Origin: Cystobasidium ongulense | Taxonomy: Eukaryota > Basidiomycota > Cystobasidiomycetes > Cystobasidiales > Cystobasidiaceae | DNA length: 64,000 nt | Reading direction: 5' to 3' | Assembly: GCA_022835595.1 (NCBI GenBank) | Contig: BQUP01000002.1 | Location: forward strand, 1,598,534 to 1,662,533 | Shown here: positions 1 through 11,000 of the stretch, in pieces | Position numbering within the stretch: position 1 is the stretch's first letter | How the letters are laid out: each line of letters begins with the position of its first letter | Made by a program: the position numbers and the translations under genes | Notes under the pieces: generated by a model | What the model was told of the DNA's origin: nothing | Databases searched by the model: none | The model's input: only the letters and a program-made list of their open reading frames with translations

Positions 1-871
1 AAAGTAGGAAATACCAATGACCATCGGAGATGTACAAGGCAATACGGGCCGCTCTATACCGGTAAGGCATGCAAGCAGATAGCTGAGGAGGAGATGATGG
101 ACGACCCAGCACATCAGCGGGACACCACGCCCCACTAGTTCGCGTACAGAGTACCACCCAAGTGTCCTCGGCTATAGGAAGTTTGCAAGCTGGGGCGCGG
201 GCGGGGTCTGTTCATACCCTGCAAGGACGTGAAGATATGGTACATATTGACACTGAAGAGGCGTCTGCGTAAACAGAAGCATCTATGTAGCAACTCAACA
301 ACGCAGTAGATATATGCACAGAAGCCTGTCGTTGTACCACCCACGAAACGTATGCCCTAGGTACGTGGTTGTATTTGCCACTTACGCGACTAATATGGGC
401 ATGTCACCAGAACTTGCAGCCAGCGACTCGCAGTGTTCATGCACGTCTGTCGGAAGCTACACTGCTCGAATCGATATGGCTGATGCGACTGATGGCACTA
501 ATGCTACTCGCAGCCGGCACTCACGGTATCAATGCCCTCCTTTTCTAAGATCGGCCGCGCATTATCTTTATTATTCCGAATTCAGTTATAAATAGCATTA
601 GCTATTTTATTTCTCACAACAACAAATAATAATAGTAAAAACTGATGATGTTAATAAAAATAAGAGTGACATTGCTGCGGAGTTTACATTGCATTATTTG
701 TTAGTCGAAGTATTAACAATTATTTCACATCCTTCCTGATCTCCCAACAACTCAGCTCAATTCCTCTTATCGCATCAAGGACTCAACACACTCACCCCAG
801 TCACTCATTAACCTTAGTACTACGTCTTCAACGCCTCTACGTTCCCTCACTCGTCCTCAATAGCCATCAAC
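1..871. other. gene-free left edge and leader of first lipase-like gene
   Basis: I see no supportable coding region here; the short open frames lack family features and codon logic. From about 600 to 720 the sequence becomes AT-rich. From about 725 to 870 it is strongly C- and T/A-rich with almost no G, as in the leaders of well-expressed fungal genes, and it leads straight into the ATG at 872. Confidence 0.5.
587..593 (+). promoter_or_regulatory. TATA-like box upstream of lipase-like gene 1
   Basis: TATAAAT lies about 280 nt before the ATG at 872 and just ahead of an AT-rich stretch and the pyrimidine-rich leader. Whether it is used is inferred from position only. Confidence 0.35.
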
Positions 872-3308
872 ATGGCCCGAATCTCAAGTATCTTGTCTTC
901 AAGCGCAGCACTTGGACTCGCCTTCCTTCACATTCAAGTTCAAGCACAAGCAGACGATGTGATCTGGCATAATCGCTACCATGCACTGCTCGCCATGGGA
1001 ATCTACGGAGACTGGCAGACTTTGTGTCCCAGCCAGACCTTTACATCAGAAGGACTTCAAAAAAACTTTCCCGGCTCGACCGAAGATCCTTGGACCGTCC
1101 TGGATGTGAGTCAATGCCACATGCGCGCCTCAGTCTATGATATAGCGAACTGCTGTCCTCTGTGGTCTTGGTTGTCCCGTGCCGTTGCCGATGAAGCACT
1201 GAAAGGAAGCTGGACCTCCCTCGTCCAGCTTCCTTTCAGTGCTTCATCGGAAACAACACAGGACAACCACCAAGACGACAGAGGACAATATGGCCCTGGA
1301 GAACAATTATCGTATGCCTGCAGCTGCTCTCTGGCGGCCCTTGCAAACGACAAACACTTCAAACACGTGACTTAGTTTATACTGACGCTTCCATCCTGCA
1401 GACCTGGGGACCGACCGAGCATGGATCTGAAGGGTGAGCAGGACGTGTTAAACAATTAAATTAGCTTTCACTAATACAACGTCGGATTCACAGATTCACT
1501 GCCTATATTCCTGAAATGGTGAGCCCGCAAAGAGTTGCTTTATTGCTCAATAAACAGAATACAGCTGAATCACGTGTCTTATCTGCTTCTTTTCCCCCAG
1601 GACAAAGTCACTCTCGTCTTCAAAGGCGACTACAACCTCGAGAAGAACCTCCCCATCTCGTCAGCCGATATCACAGATGCTCTCGACCTAGGAGATGCCT
1701 GTGTAGATTGCAAAGCCAACGCATTCGCCCTTGCGGGTTATCTAGAAGCTGTTGAAGCTACCAACGGATTCGAAAAAGCAGTTGCTAAATGGAACGAGGT
1801 TGGATGTTACTTTTCCGTTACAGGTCATGGATTGGGAGGAGCACATTCCGTGAGTTTGGAGCGATATCTAAATAGAGGAGAAGTGATACGATGTTGACTC
1901 TCGGTTCATGCAGCTTCTCGCAACCCTTCACTATAACAAAATGATTGAATTCAGGTAGGGATATTGTTGATCGCACTACAGTGCACTATGCCTGGCTAAC
2001 TCTGGCTTCTACGCACACAGTCACAACTTCGGAACACCTCGCGTGTTAAACCCTGCTGCCGCAAACTATTATGATTTCCTACTTGGAGGCTATCAACTTG
2101 ACCGAGGCGCTGCCAACGCGGATATCTTCATGTCTATGGTTCCTCAGTCCGACGAGTGGGCATTCACGAGTGAGCTACCGCTTGACAACCCGTCCGTTTG
2201 CCGAAAAGAGGTACGGTAGCTGAGACGTTTGTTTACTTCCAGATACTGGCATCTGGTACCATGGGTAAGGCGTTGACAGACCGCTGGCAATCAGATGATG
2301 CTAACTCGAGATTGATCAGTTACAATGAAACCTACAAGATGAACATGGTACGCCAGAGCGCGCGTCTTGGTGCCCCCGCTCTCCGGTACTGACATCTGAC
2401 ATTCTTGCAGGACTCGTGCATCGAGCAACCCGAAGATGCTGCGTGTCTTCCCCAGGGTGACTTGAACGAGTTAGACCACGTATGTGCATCGATAGCAGCA
2501 GCTCACCCATTACCTTGCGGTCACTGACTAGATGTTCTCATTTACAGTACTTTGTGAGATCTGCTTTCAGGAGGGACTGCGGGCGTAATCAAAGCTAACG
2601 TGTCAATCTATCCTATTCTCGTGCACATAGTACATGTCAAACGTGAGCTCAATACATTGCAATGGAATGAAAAGACCATTACAGTATTCTGACGCTCACT
2701 CTCCATTGTACGCTTTTGATGAATAGGTTGGACAATGTGGCGGCGCGGCACGACAGGACACGAGCGTAGCTGAGACTTTCATTGCAGCTCAGCAAGCGAA
2801 AGGGTGAGCTCGCCATGCGTATTTGCGAATGGACACTGCTTTGCAGAGGGGAGGAAGAAAACATTGCTGACAAGGATAATTCCGTATTGGTAGGACGACT
2901 ATTGCCAGTGTCAGTGGAAGTTCTGCAGCTGCCTCGAGCAGTCTTGCATCGGCTGCACTATCGTCTGGACGCCAGGCAGCGAGTTCAGCAGCATTAAACG
3001 CGACTTCCACTGCAGCAGAGTCGGTTTCATCTTCAACGTCTGGCAATCTCTTCCTCCCGACCAGCTCGACTTTGGGAGGAGATAGCAGCGAGGTAGTCAG
3101 CTCTTCAACGGCAGCAGCCAGTGTGTTGCCAAGTGTAACCGCTACTTCCAGCGCCAACAATGCCCTGCAAGCAGCAAAAGGAAGCAGCAGTGAGGAGGCC
3201 AATGCCGCTGCTACTGGAGATGGGGTCAGTCGCGCGGGAGCAGGCATGGCAGCTGTCGGAGTAGCTGCTATTGTTGTTGGAGGGAGTGTGCTGGCCTTGT
3301 TGCTGTAA
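872..3308 (+). CDS. secreted GPI-anchored class-3-lipase-like protein, copy 1 (nucleophile lost)
   Basis: I read 13 exons: 872-1105, 1402-1433, 1494-1518, 1601-1849, 1914-1954, 2021-2169, 2243-2264, 2320-2347, 2411-2479, 2548-2553, 2631-2642, 2727-2803 and 2915-3308. They sum to 1338 nt, an open frame of 445 aa. Residues 1-26 form a signal peptide. The body follows the fungal class-3 lipase fold order: a DKVTLVFKGDY strand, DACVDCKANAF, the nucleophile elbow TGHGLGG (1823-1840) and NFGTPRVLNP. The elbow is normally GHSLGG, so the catalytic serine is glycine. The usual catalytic histidine before the IWYHG end is phenylalanine. The tail is Ser/Ala-rich and ends in a hydrophobic segment typical of a GPI signal. 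It is a tandem paralogue of 3877-5929. The junction 2804-2914 is the least certain. Probably a non-catalytic wall or surface protein (inference). Confidence 0.75.
1154..1287. repeat. long imperfect inverted repeat (hairpin) inside intron 1
   Basis: Arms 1154-1215 and 1223-1287 are reverse complements. The inner 28 nt (1188-1215 with 1223-1250) pair perfectly around a 7-nt loop, and the outer parts pair with about five mismatches and a 3-nt bulge. The hairpin sits wholly within intron 1 (1106-1401), which at 296 nt is far longer than its neighbours, and the paralogous intron in copy 2 lacks it. I see no coding capacity and no second copy in the window. A MITE-like insertion is the simplest reading. 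Confidence 0.8.
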
Positions 3309-3876
3309 GTAACAGGCGAGCTTGTCACGTGTTTTCTAGATGACTATCCTATGTTGTGATGATTGAAATGGACAATCGCGTAGAGAAAGTCAGGGGAAGC
3401 TGACCGAGTGGAAGACTGTTAATACAATGTGGCTGCTGTGACTGTACTGTACCCTGGCAGTATTGCTGGTTGAAGAGTCGTACTCGGTAGGCATGACTTA
3501 GTATACGCGTGCTCGCCCGCATTGACGATATCGGGGCAACAATGGTGACTTGGAAGAGCGGAGGATGTAAAGCGAGGAATATAACAATGAAGAGCGTTCT
3601 CTACAGCTGTGCTATGTGTCATACTCTCCATCTAGCGGCAGCTCATCCAGCTCTCGCCTCGTACTCACCAGCATTATAGGGCCCCCATCTATACGCTGTT
3701 TACCCTCGTTTTTGCAGCATTCCACGGCGGCCAAGCAAAACATCTGACAATTCCAAGCAATCAAGTACGTCGTAATAAGTAATAAATGCATTGCTGTGGT
3801 GTGCTGTCCTTACCCTCTTTCCAACTGCATCATACCACGCTCGTTAGACCGCCCACGCTCGTTAAGATCCACCGCG
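3309..3876. other. intergenic spacer between tandem lipase-like genes
   Basis: This 568-nt stretch holds the 3' UTR of copy 1 and the promoter of copy 2. I see no gene. It does not visibly repeat the promoter of copy 1. Confidence 0.5.
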
Positions 3877-5929
3877 ATGAAGGCCGTATCGAAGAGCATT
3901 GCAGCGACAGCACTCCTGCTCGCATCAGCAGCAGTGCATATTCAAGCACAGCAGCACGACTCTGTGATATGGCACAGTACGCCTACACTCCTCTCCAGCT
4001 GGCCGCTGTTCTTCTGGTCTCGCTCAGACAGTGGCCCGCTGAAGCGCAATCGCATACAATGCTAACATCCGTCAATTTCCCAATCACCTGATTCACTCAC
4101 AAAGACCGGTGAGTAGTGCTGATCTCTTACTATGACCCTGCTGAACTGCTCATTCCAGCTACCACGCTATATTGGCCATGGCGGCGCAAGGAGACTGGGA
4201 GACGCTCTGTCCCCAGCAGACCTTCACTCAGGAAGGACTCCTCGCCAACTTTCCCAATTCAACAGCAGAGCCCTGGACGGTCCTAGACGTGAGTGGAGTC
4301 GACTCGTCGCGTCCAATGACCTCGAATTGACACACTGGTCGGTAGCGCTTCGGACCCACTGCCCACGGCGCACACGGATGGACCGCCTACATCCCAGAAA
4401 TGAACAAGGTCACCCTCATTTTCGGAGGAGATTACAACATTGAAAAGAACCTCCCTCAAGAAACAGCCAGTCTCGCTCCATTCGCTTTAGAAAATGAATG
4501 CGGTCCAGACTGCAGAGCGAATGCGTTTGCACTTGCTGGTTACATGGAAGCATACAGAGAGACAAACGGGTTCGAGAATCTAATGGCAAAGTGGAGAGAA
4601 ATCAAAGAGACTACACCGGACTTTTATGCTAGTTCGACTGGTCACGGACTCGGTGGTATGCACAGTGTAAGCAAGCTTTCCCTTCAGAACGATTCCCGCA
4701 CCCTTGTTATACAATTGCTTACTCTTGACTCCCTGCAGATCCTCGCAACGCTTCACCTTGGCAGCCAGGGCGTCGTTACTTTCAGGTGAGCCTTACTATC
4801 CTCCATCGACAGCCAGAATGGCTCCCAGTCTGATCCATGTAACTATTAACGACAGCCACAATTATGGTGCACCAAGAACACTCAACCCAGCAGCCGCCGC
4901 TTACCACAACTTCATTCTCGGTGGTGACCAGCTCGACAGAGGTGCCGCTAACGGTGATGTCTTCATGACTTTTATCCCTGCTTCGGACGAGTATACGCAC
5001 GTGGTAGGTTACAAATGATGGTTTGGAGGTGCTCTAGCCACTAGCTGAACATGCCATGTCTTTCTCTTGTTCTGGTAGAACACTGCTGTCTGGTACCATG
5101 GGTAAGACATACACATACGGTCTTATCGGTCTGAAGAAATCTGACTCAGCCATGGTTCGTTACACAGCTGGGACGATGAATTCAAAATGCAAACCAACTT
5201 CTGCTACGAAGAGCCTGAAAGCCCGTACTGCATGCCTCAAGGAGAGCTAAACGAGGTGGATCACTATTTCGTGAGTTATTTCGAGTGGCATTGTCAAGCA
5301 AATGTAACATCAGTACCTGACTTCGTCCTCTCCGACATTCCACAGTACTTCGCTAATGTAAGCTGCAATACGGTTCTTACTCATCTAAGGACGTGAACCT
5401 CAGTGCTGACTATCTCGCACTCGTTAGGTCGGACAATGCGGTGGCGCAGCAAGACAGAACCGAACAGTAGCCGAACAATATATCGCTCAGCAGCAGGCTC
5501 TAATGTAGGTCTCCAGCCGGCAAGGATTTCGTATACACTGCCATTGCTGACGAATGTGTGGTCTTGCTCAACAGCGGAAACATGCGCATCCCTAGCGTAG
5601 AAGAGCGAAATGCCGTCATTAGCGGATCACTGGGTCTTGCCCTCGGAACATCAGTCGCACCCCCCAACCCACGCTCTACAGCCGTTTCATCGAATTCAGT
5701 CGCTTCGACAGTGCCTGCAAACGCTACAGCGACCGATGCCTCATCAGCTCCTTCTTCAACAGGCAGCAATCGCGCCATCGGAGGTGCAGGAAACGTCGGT
5801 CAAACACAGAGTGGAGTATCGAATGATGCCGCTAAAGAATCGTCAGCTCCTACTGGTGCTGCTTCCAAGTTGACCAGCTCGGCTACAGTCCTGTTCGGCT
5901 CGCTCGCTTTGGGTCTTGCGTTGTTCTAG
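3877..5929 (+). CDS. secreted GPI-anchored class-3-lipase-like protein, copy 2 (nucleophile lost)
   Basis: Eleven exons: 3877-3976, 4105-4108, 4159-4288, 4346-4666, 4739-4785, 4856-5003, 5079-5101, 5168-5270, 5346-5357, 5428-5504 and 5575-5929. They total 1320 nt, or 439 aa. The second exon is only 4 nt; it is needed to keep the frame and restores the WHNRYHA peptide seen in copy 1. There is a signal peptide (residues 1-24), then a class-3 lipase-like body with ECGPDCRANAF, the elbow TGHGLGG (serine to glycine) and NYGAPRTLNP. The expected acid (D in NGDVFM) and histidine (DEYTH) positions are kept, so only the nucleophile is lost. The tail is Ser/Thr/Ala-rich and ends in a hydrophobic GPI-type signal. 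Tandem duplicate of the gene at 872. The role is unknown; surface or wall location is inferred. Confidence 0.8.
4105..4108 (+). other. 4-nt micro-exon (ACCG)
   Basis: An AG acceptor at 4103-4104 and a GTGAGT donor at 4109 bracket four bases. Joined to ...CAC A (exon ending 3976) and C TAC CAC (exon starting 4159) they give H-N-R-Y-H, identical to copy 1 where no intron interrupts this site. The exon sum of the gene is divisible by three only if these bases are included. Confidence 0.75.
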
Positions 5930-6517
5930 GCTGGGACCAGCGAACGAACTAACGGAACGTGACGCTACGACACACATCAAAACAGAAACAATCTTACGCG
6001 CTGGACGTAGTCTTCACCTAAGTTGCAATCACGCATCAGTTTGCGGTAGCATTTTGCAAATTCTTCTTTTCCCCTTCTTGAGTTTTAGAACTTGGTCTAC
6101 AAGCTCGATAATTGCTCACGCATGGACAATCTCAGTTCCGATATATCCATTTGCAAGTCTTTCATTTATCCTTCTTATCAGCGAGCTCTCTATATGCTTT
6201 GAGCCTGCCGAATGTATCAGTAGTCCCCTTTCATACGCAAATCACACTCATTAGACAACAACGTTCTTTCTGCATCTGACCTGCCTTGTTGCTGTTTCTT
6301 GAGCCCTCGAGAAGCCGATGAGTCGTCAGTGTAATACATTCTGTCACACTGCCAACTCCATGAGCTGGGGACATTGCGCTGCACGGTACGACGTTTGCGT
6401 AAAAAGCTCAGAAAGTGCCTGCATTGATAGACGAGGGATTCAACATAGAATTGTTCACAACAACACTGTCCGCAAGCTTGCAAAGGGAATGCATGTTCAG
6501 AATAACTTCAAAAACCT
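5930..6517. other. convergent intergenic region
   Basis: 588 nt between two convergent genes, AT-richer than the flanking exons, presumably both 3' UTRs. No supported gene. Confidence 0.5.
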
Positions 6518-7794
6518 TCAGATTGCACTGCCCTTCTGTAAGCCCCGTACTGACTTGCCAGCTGAAGCGGCGCCAAATGCAATGCTAGGACCCATGGAGC
6601 GCTTTTGCGATTTTGAGAATGTTGTTTGAGCTGGAAACAAGGGATTGATCAGCTGTGTGCGCGCGGTGAGATTCTAAATGTGAGAATGGGGATAAAGACC
6701 AACCTGATTTCCTAAATCGCATCCGTTCCTCCATTTCAGATCTCGTCAAAGGTTTCGCTGCCTTCTCCTTCTTTGGTTTATCAAGCAAAGGATCGAAAAT
6801 CAAGAATGGCTTGTCTGCATCTTTCGTTTTACCTTTATCTCCTGTTTTAGCTGTAAGTCTTGCTCTTTTGCGCTTGAATAACCTGTCGTTCAGGAACTTT
6901 TCGTTGTGCTTTGGTGTTAAAGCAGTTGTTGAATCGATATTTGCTTGACCGGCTTGCAATTCGGGTGCCAATTGCTGGATGGTAGTGTCACTGCGTTCGG
7001 ATTGACAAGCGGGAAGAGTAAGCTAAGCATGAGATAATATGAATAAAGTCAAGTCTAAAAGCACCCTATGACTCTGGTAGCCTTGTTTTCTGCACGAGAG
7101 CGCTTGGAACTGCGCCTGTGGGATGATCCCTCTGCCTCCATCGCGGCTTCTGCGAGTCTCACTTGCTCATCCATCTGCTCTTGCTCTTCTTGACGGGCTC
7201 TATGCTTTGCTTGGGTAAATGCGAGCTCGGCTTGCTGGAAAAGTGCAGGATCGAGACGGGGTACTGTTGATGAAGATGTAGCTTCATCCTCGTTGTCAAA
7301 AACACGATGGTGTTTGCTCTTGGGCTTGGTCTGAGTAAGTTCTAATGCCGTAGAAGGAGCAAGCTCTTCTTCTGCTTGATTGTCAGCGTCTACATCTTCT
7401 ACATCTTCTACAGCAGCTCTTCCTTTGCCTTTGCGGTCAGCTGCAGCCTGCTGTTTTTGCGATTTGAGGGCAGCGTCTCTCTTTCGTTTGGCTTGTTTGC
7501 TGGCACTTTGGAGACTGTGGATGTGTCAAAGTGTGAGTAGCTACTTGCTGTCAGAGTTGTGTGAGTTGCCCACCTCTGCAGCTTTGAGAGTCGCTCTCGC
7601 TCGCTGGATTTTGCAGAGGACGCCTGGACGGCTTCAGGAGCATCGTCGTCGTCGTCAGAGGTGTCTTGGTGGTCTATAACGGCCTCTACAGCGGCTGTCG
7701 TCTGTCCGTTTCCTCGAGCAGAGCTGCTGGGTGCCGTCTGTAGAATTTCCAGCGAGTCCGCCACTGCGGGCGTCGACTTGCTGCGAGCGGGCAT
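6518..7794 (-). CDS. Bud21/Utp16-like U3 snoRNP-associated nucleolar protein (tentative)
   Basis: Four exons on the minus strand, start at 7794. The protein has an acidic N-terminal patch (DTSDDDDDAPE), a basic stretch (KQAKRKRDAALKSQ), the segment KSKHHRVFDNEDE, a long charged helix rich in E, Q and R, the motif NEKFLNDRLFKRKRARL and a basic C-terminus. The tail after the last intron reads SMGPSIAFGAASAGKSV. Acidic and basic blocks with a short RVFD-type motif resemble the fungal U3 snoRNA-associated family of SSU-processome proteins (Bud21/Utp16), but I recognise this by layout rather than by a diagnostic residue pattern. Divergent from SPF1 with a 257-nt shared upstream region. The splices around 7020 and 6660 fit GT-AG and keep the frame. 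Confidence 0.5.
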
Positions 7795-8051
7795 GGCGGT
7801 AGACTGTGTGCTGCGTATGCGAGAGTGTGCTGCTACTGCTCTCCTTGCTCGTGCTGAATATCTTGCAGTTGAATTGGATGAAAGCTATGCGACGTCGACT
7901 TTCCTAATTGAATCTTGTTCTTCTTTCTTTCCTGCTCCATCACTTGAATCAAATCAACCAAGAATATAATACAGCCCAGACTGCTGCCAATCCTGCACTC
8001 GGACTGAGCAATGTGAGCTGGCTATCTCGTTCTATCACGAACCCACCTGAC

Positions 8052-11000
8052 ATGCTCCCCAGGCCGCCATCAACCGCGCAGCTGCTCGTCAAGAGTCCAG
8101 AGATACAGCGGGTGTCGCTGCACTCGCCCATCCCGCTCTGGCTGCACATCTACGTCCTGCCGTACCTCGTCCTCTACCCGCTCGCAACCTACGTCTACCT
8201 CTTCCGCTACGACGACCTCATCCAGGACCAGGCCAACACCTTTATCGGGTCGGTACTGCTTTTTGGTAGTCATGCTCTCGCTTGGCTCGCGACAAAGTGG
8301 TCCATTGGATTCAAAGCTGCTGTCACTACGTTTCCTGTGAGCCTGCTTTGCCTCCCGCCGGTGCTTTCAGAGCCTCGCTTTCCGGACCTTGCTGACGTGT
8401 CTGTATTCGGACTTGCTTCCTCAATTGCAAACCTTTGAATCGCTTCAATGCACACAGAGACGCACAGTCGACGCTGCTCGTCTAGTCAAGATCATCCCCA
8501 TCGCTCACAGAGGGCAAGCCGAAATCGCAGAACTACAACGCACCCAGATTCCAGGTGGCAAGCAAGTCACCTGGTTCTCCTACCAGCGTGACAAGTTTGT
8601 CTATGATCCCGCAACCAACAGCTTCTCAAGACTTGCCTACCCATGCGACAATGCAGACCTCACTATTGCAGACTACAAGGCATCCCGCGGCCTGGACACG
8701 CCACAACTCGTAGAGGAGTATACCTGGGAATACGGCAAGAATCTCTTCGACATTCCCATCCCCTCGTTTAGAGAACTATTCGGAGAGCATGCCATCGCAC
8801 CCTTCTTCGTCTTTCAGATCTTCTGCGTCGGCTTGTGGTGCCTCGACGAGTACTGGTACTATTCCTTGTTCACCTTGTTCATGCTTATCGTCTTTGAGTG
8901 TACTGTGGTCTTCCAGGTAGGCGATTGGAGCTTGTGTGATTCCTTCCTGAAAGCTTACTAAACAATCCATACAACAGCGTCAAAAAACCCTGAACGAATT
9001 CAGAACAATGTCAATTCAGCCTTATGCCATCCAAGTTTACCGCACAAATACGTGGACGCAGATTCAGACCGACGACCTTCTTCCAGGAGATATCGTCTCC
9101 GTTAGTAAGTGGTCTTCGAGTATAGCACAAATGTCCAAACTCTTGCTCATCCTTCCTCCGCAGTCCGATCCAAGGAGGAAACACCCCTTCCCTGCGACTT
9201 GTTGCTACTGCAAGGCGCAGCCATCGTCAACGAAGCAATGCTTTCGGGAGAATCTACTCCCCTCCTCAAGGAGTCTATTGAGTTGAGACCATCTACCGAA
9301 AAGCTCGACATGGCAGGCACCGACAGAAACAGCGTCCTTTTCGGCGGTACCAAAGTTCTGCAAGCCAACGCACCAGACGTCGACACTAGCAATCTACCCA
9401 CTCCACCTGATGGAGGCTGCCTCACGATGGTCCTCAAGACAGGCTTCGGAAGCTCGCAAGGTCAACTCATTCGAACCATGATTTTCAGCACAGAGAGAGT
9501 CTCTGCCAACAACCTTGAGTCTTTCCTCTTTATTGCTTTCCTGCTTGTCTTTGCCATCGCCGCTTCGGCCTATGTCTGGATCAAAGGTGTTGAAAATGAC
9601 CGAAAGCGGACCAAACTTCTTTTAGACTGTGTCATCATCATCACTTCAGTCGTTCCTCCAGAGCTGCCAATGGAGTTGTCTCTGGCCGTCAACGGTTCCC
9701 TCGTTGCATTGTCCAAGCATGGTGAGTCGGATACGGCCCAGCTACACTACTAGGGTGCCAGACACGGCTAAAGCATTTTCCCTCCGACAGCTATCTTTTG
9801 CACTGAGCCTTTCCGGATTCCCTTCGCGGGCAGAGTCGACATCTGTTGCTTTGACAAGACCGGTACGCTAACTGGTGAAGACTTGGTGGTCGAAGGTATC
9901 GCTGGAATTAAGTAGGTGGCTCAGGCTGCTTCCCGACACCTTTGCTTTTGCTTAACCTGTTCTCCCTTAGTCGCGAGTCACCTCGGGGGCTTGTGGACGT
10001 CGCGTCTACTTCGCTCGAGACTACACTCACACTCGCTGCTGCTCATGCACTTGTCCTCCTCGAAGACGGAATTGTCGGAGACCCAATGGAGAAAACAGCA
10101 CTCGAGTCGCTACAATGGAAGTTGACCAAGGGCGACCTAGTCATTCCAAATGGCGATATTGATGCCTCAAGTGGAGGTTCTTCACACAAAGCCCAAGTCC
10201 ACATCAAGCGCCGTTTCCAATTCTCGTCTGCTTTGAAGCGAATGTCCACCGTTTCAACTGTCAACGTTCAGGGCAGCTCTAAGCGCAGAACACTGGTCGC
10301 TGTCAAAGGTGCTCCAGAAACTCTCAAGTCAATGTATACCTCAATTCCTTCACACTACGAAAGCACGTACAAATGGTTTGCGCAGCGTGGTAGCAGAGTC
10401 CTAGCCTTGGGATATAGATGGGCAGATAATGTTCAGGAGAATCAGGTAAGGTGACCATTGCTACACTGCGTCAAAACTTTGGCTGACGAATGAATTCACC
10501 AGATCAACAAGCTCAACAGAGAGGATGTCGAATGCGATCTTGAGTTTGCTGGCTTCCTGGTGTTTCACTGTCCACTGAAGCCAGACGCTGTCAAGACCAT
10601 CAAGATGCTGAACGATTCCTCGCACCGAGTAAGTGTCGGCGTGAAATCTTAGCATTCTTGCACTACTAACAGCATACGACCCTCAGTGCCTAATGATCAC
10701 TGGTGATAATCCTCTTACCGCTGCCCACGTCGCTCGTGATGTCGAGATTGTTGATCAAGACGTAATGATACTGGATCTTCGAGAGGGAGCGAGTGATGAG
10801 ACCGATCTTGTCTGGCGTACAGTTGACGACAGCAAGATTACCCCCGTCAAAATCAACGATCCAATTGATACCGATATCCTGGAAAACTACGATATATGTA
10901 TGACCGGGGCAGCTTTGAAGCAGTTCCGCGATACCCCTGCATGGCAGCAGTTGGTACAGCATACCTGGGTTTACGCTCGTGTCAGCCCAGCCCAGAAGGA

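Noticed and set aside
314-595. 93-aa plus-strand open frame near the left edge
   Set aside because: No family motif, overlaps an opposing open frame and lies in sequence that grades into an AT-rich promoter.
2782-2997. Frame EENIADKDNSVL... reading to a stop at 2997 as the end of lipase-like copy 1
   Set aside because: It would remove the Ser-rich GPI tail, which is intact and in frame if 2804-2914 is spliced out; kept only as a relic-exon finding.
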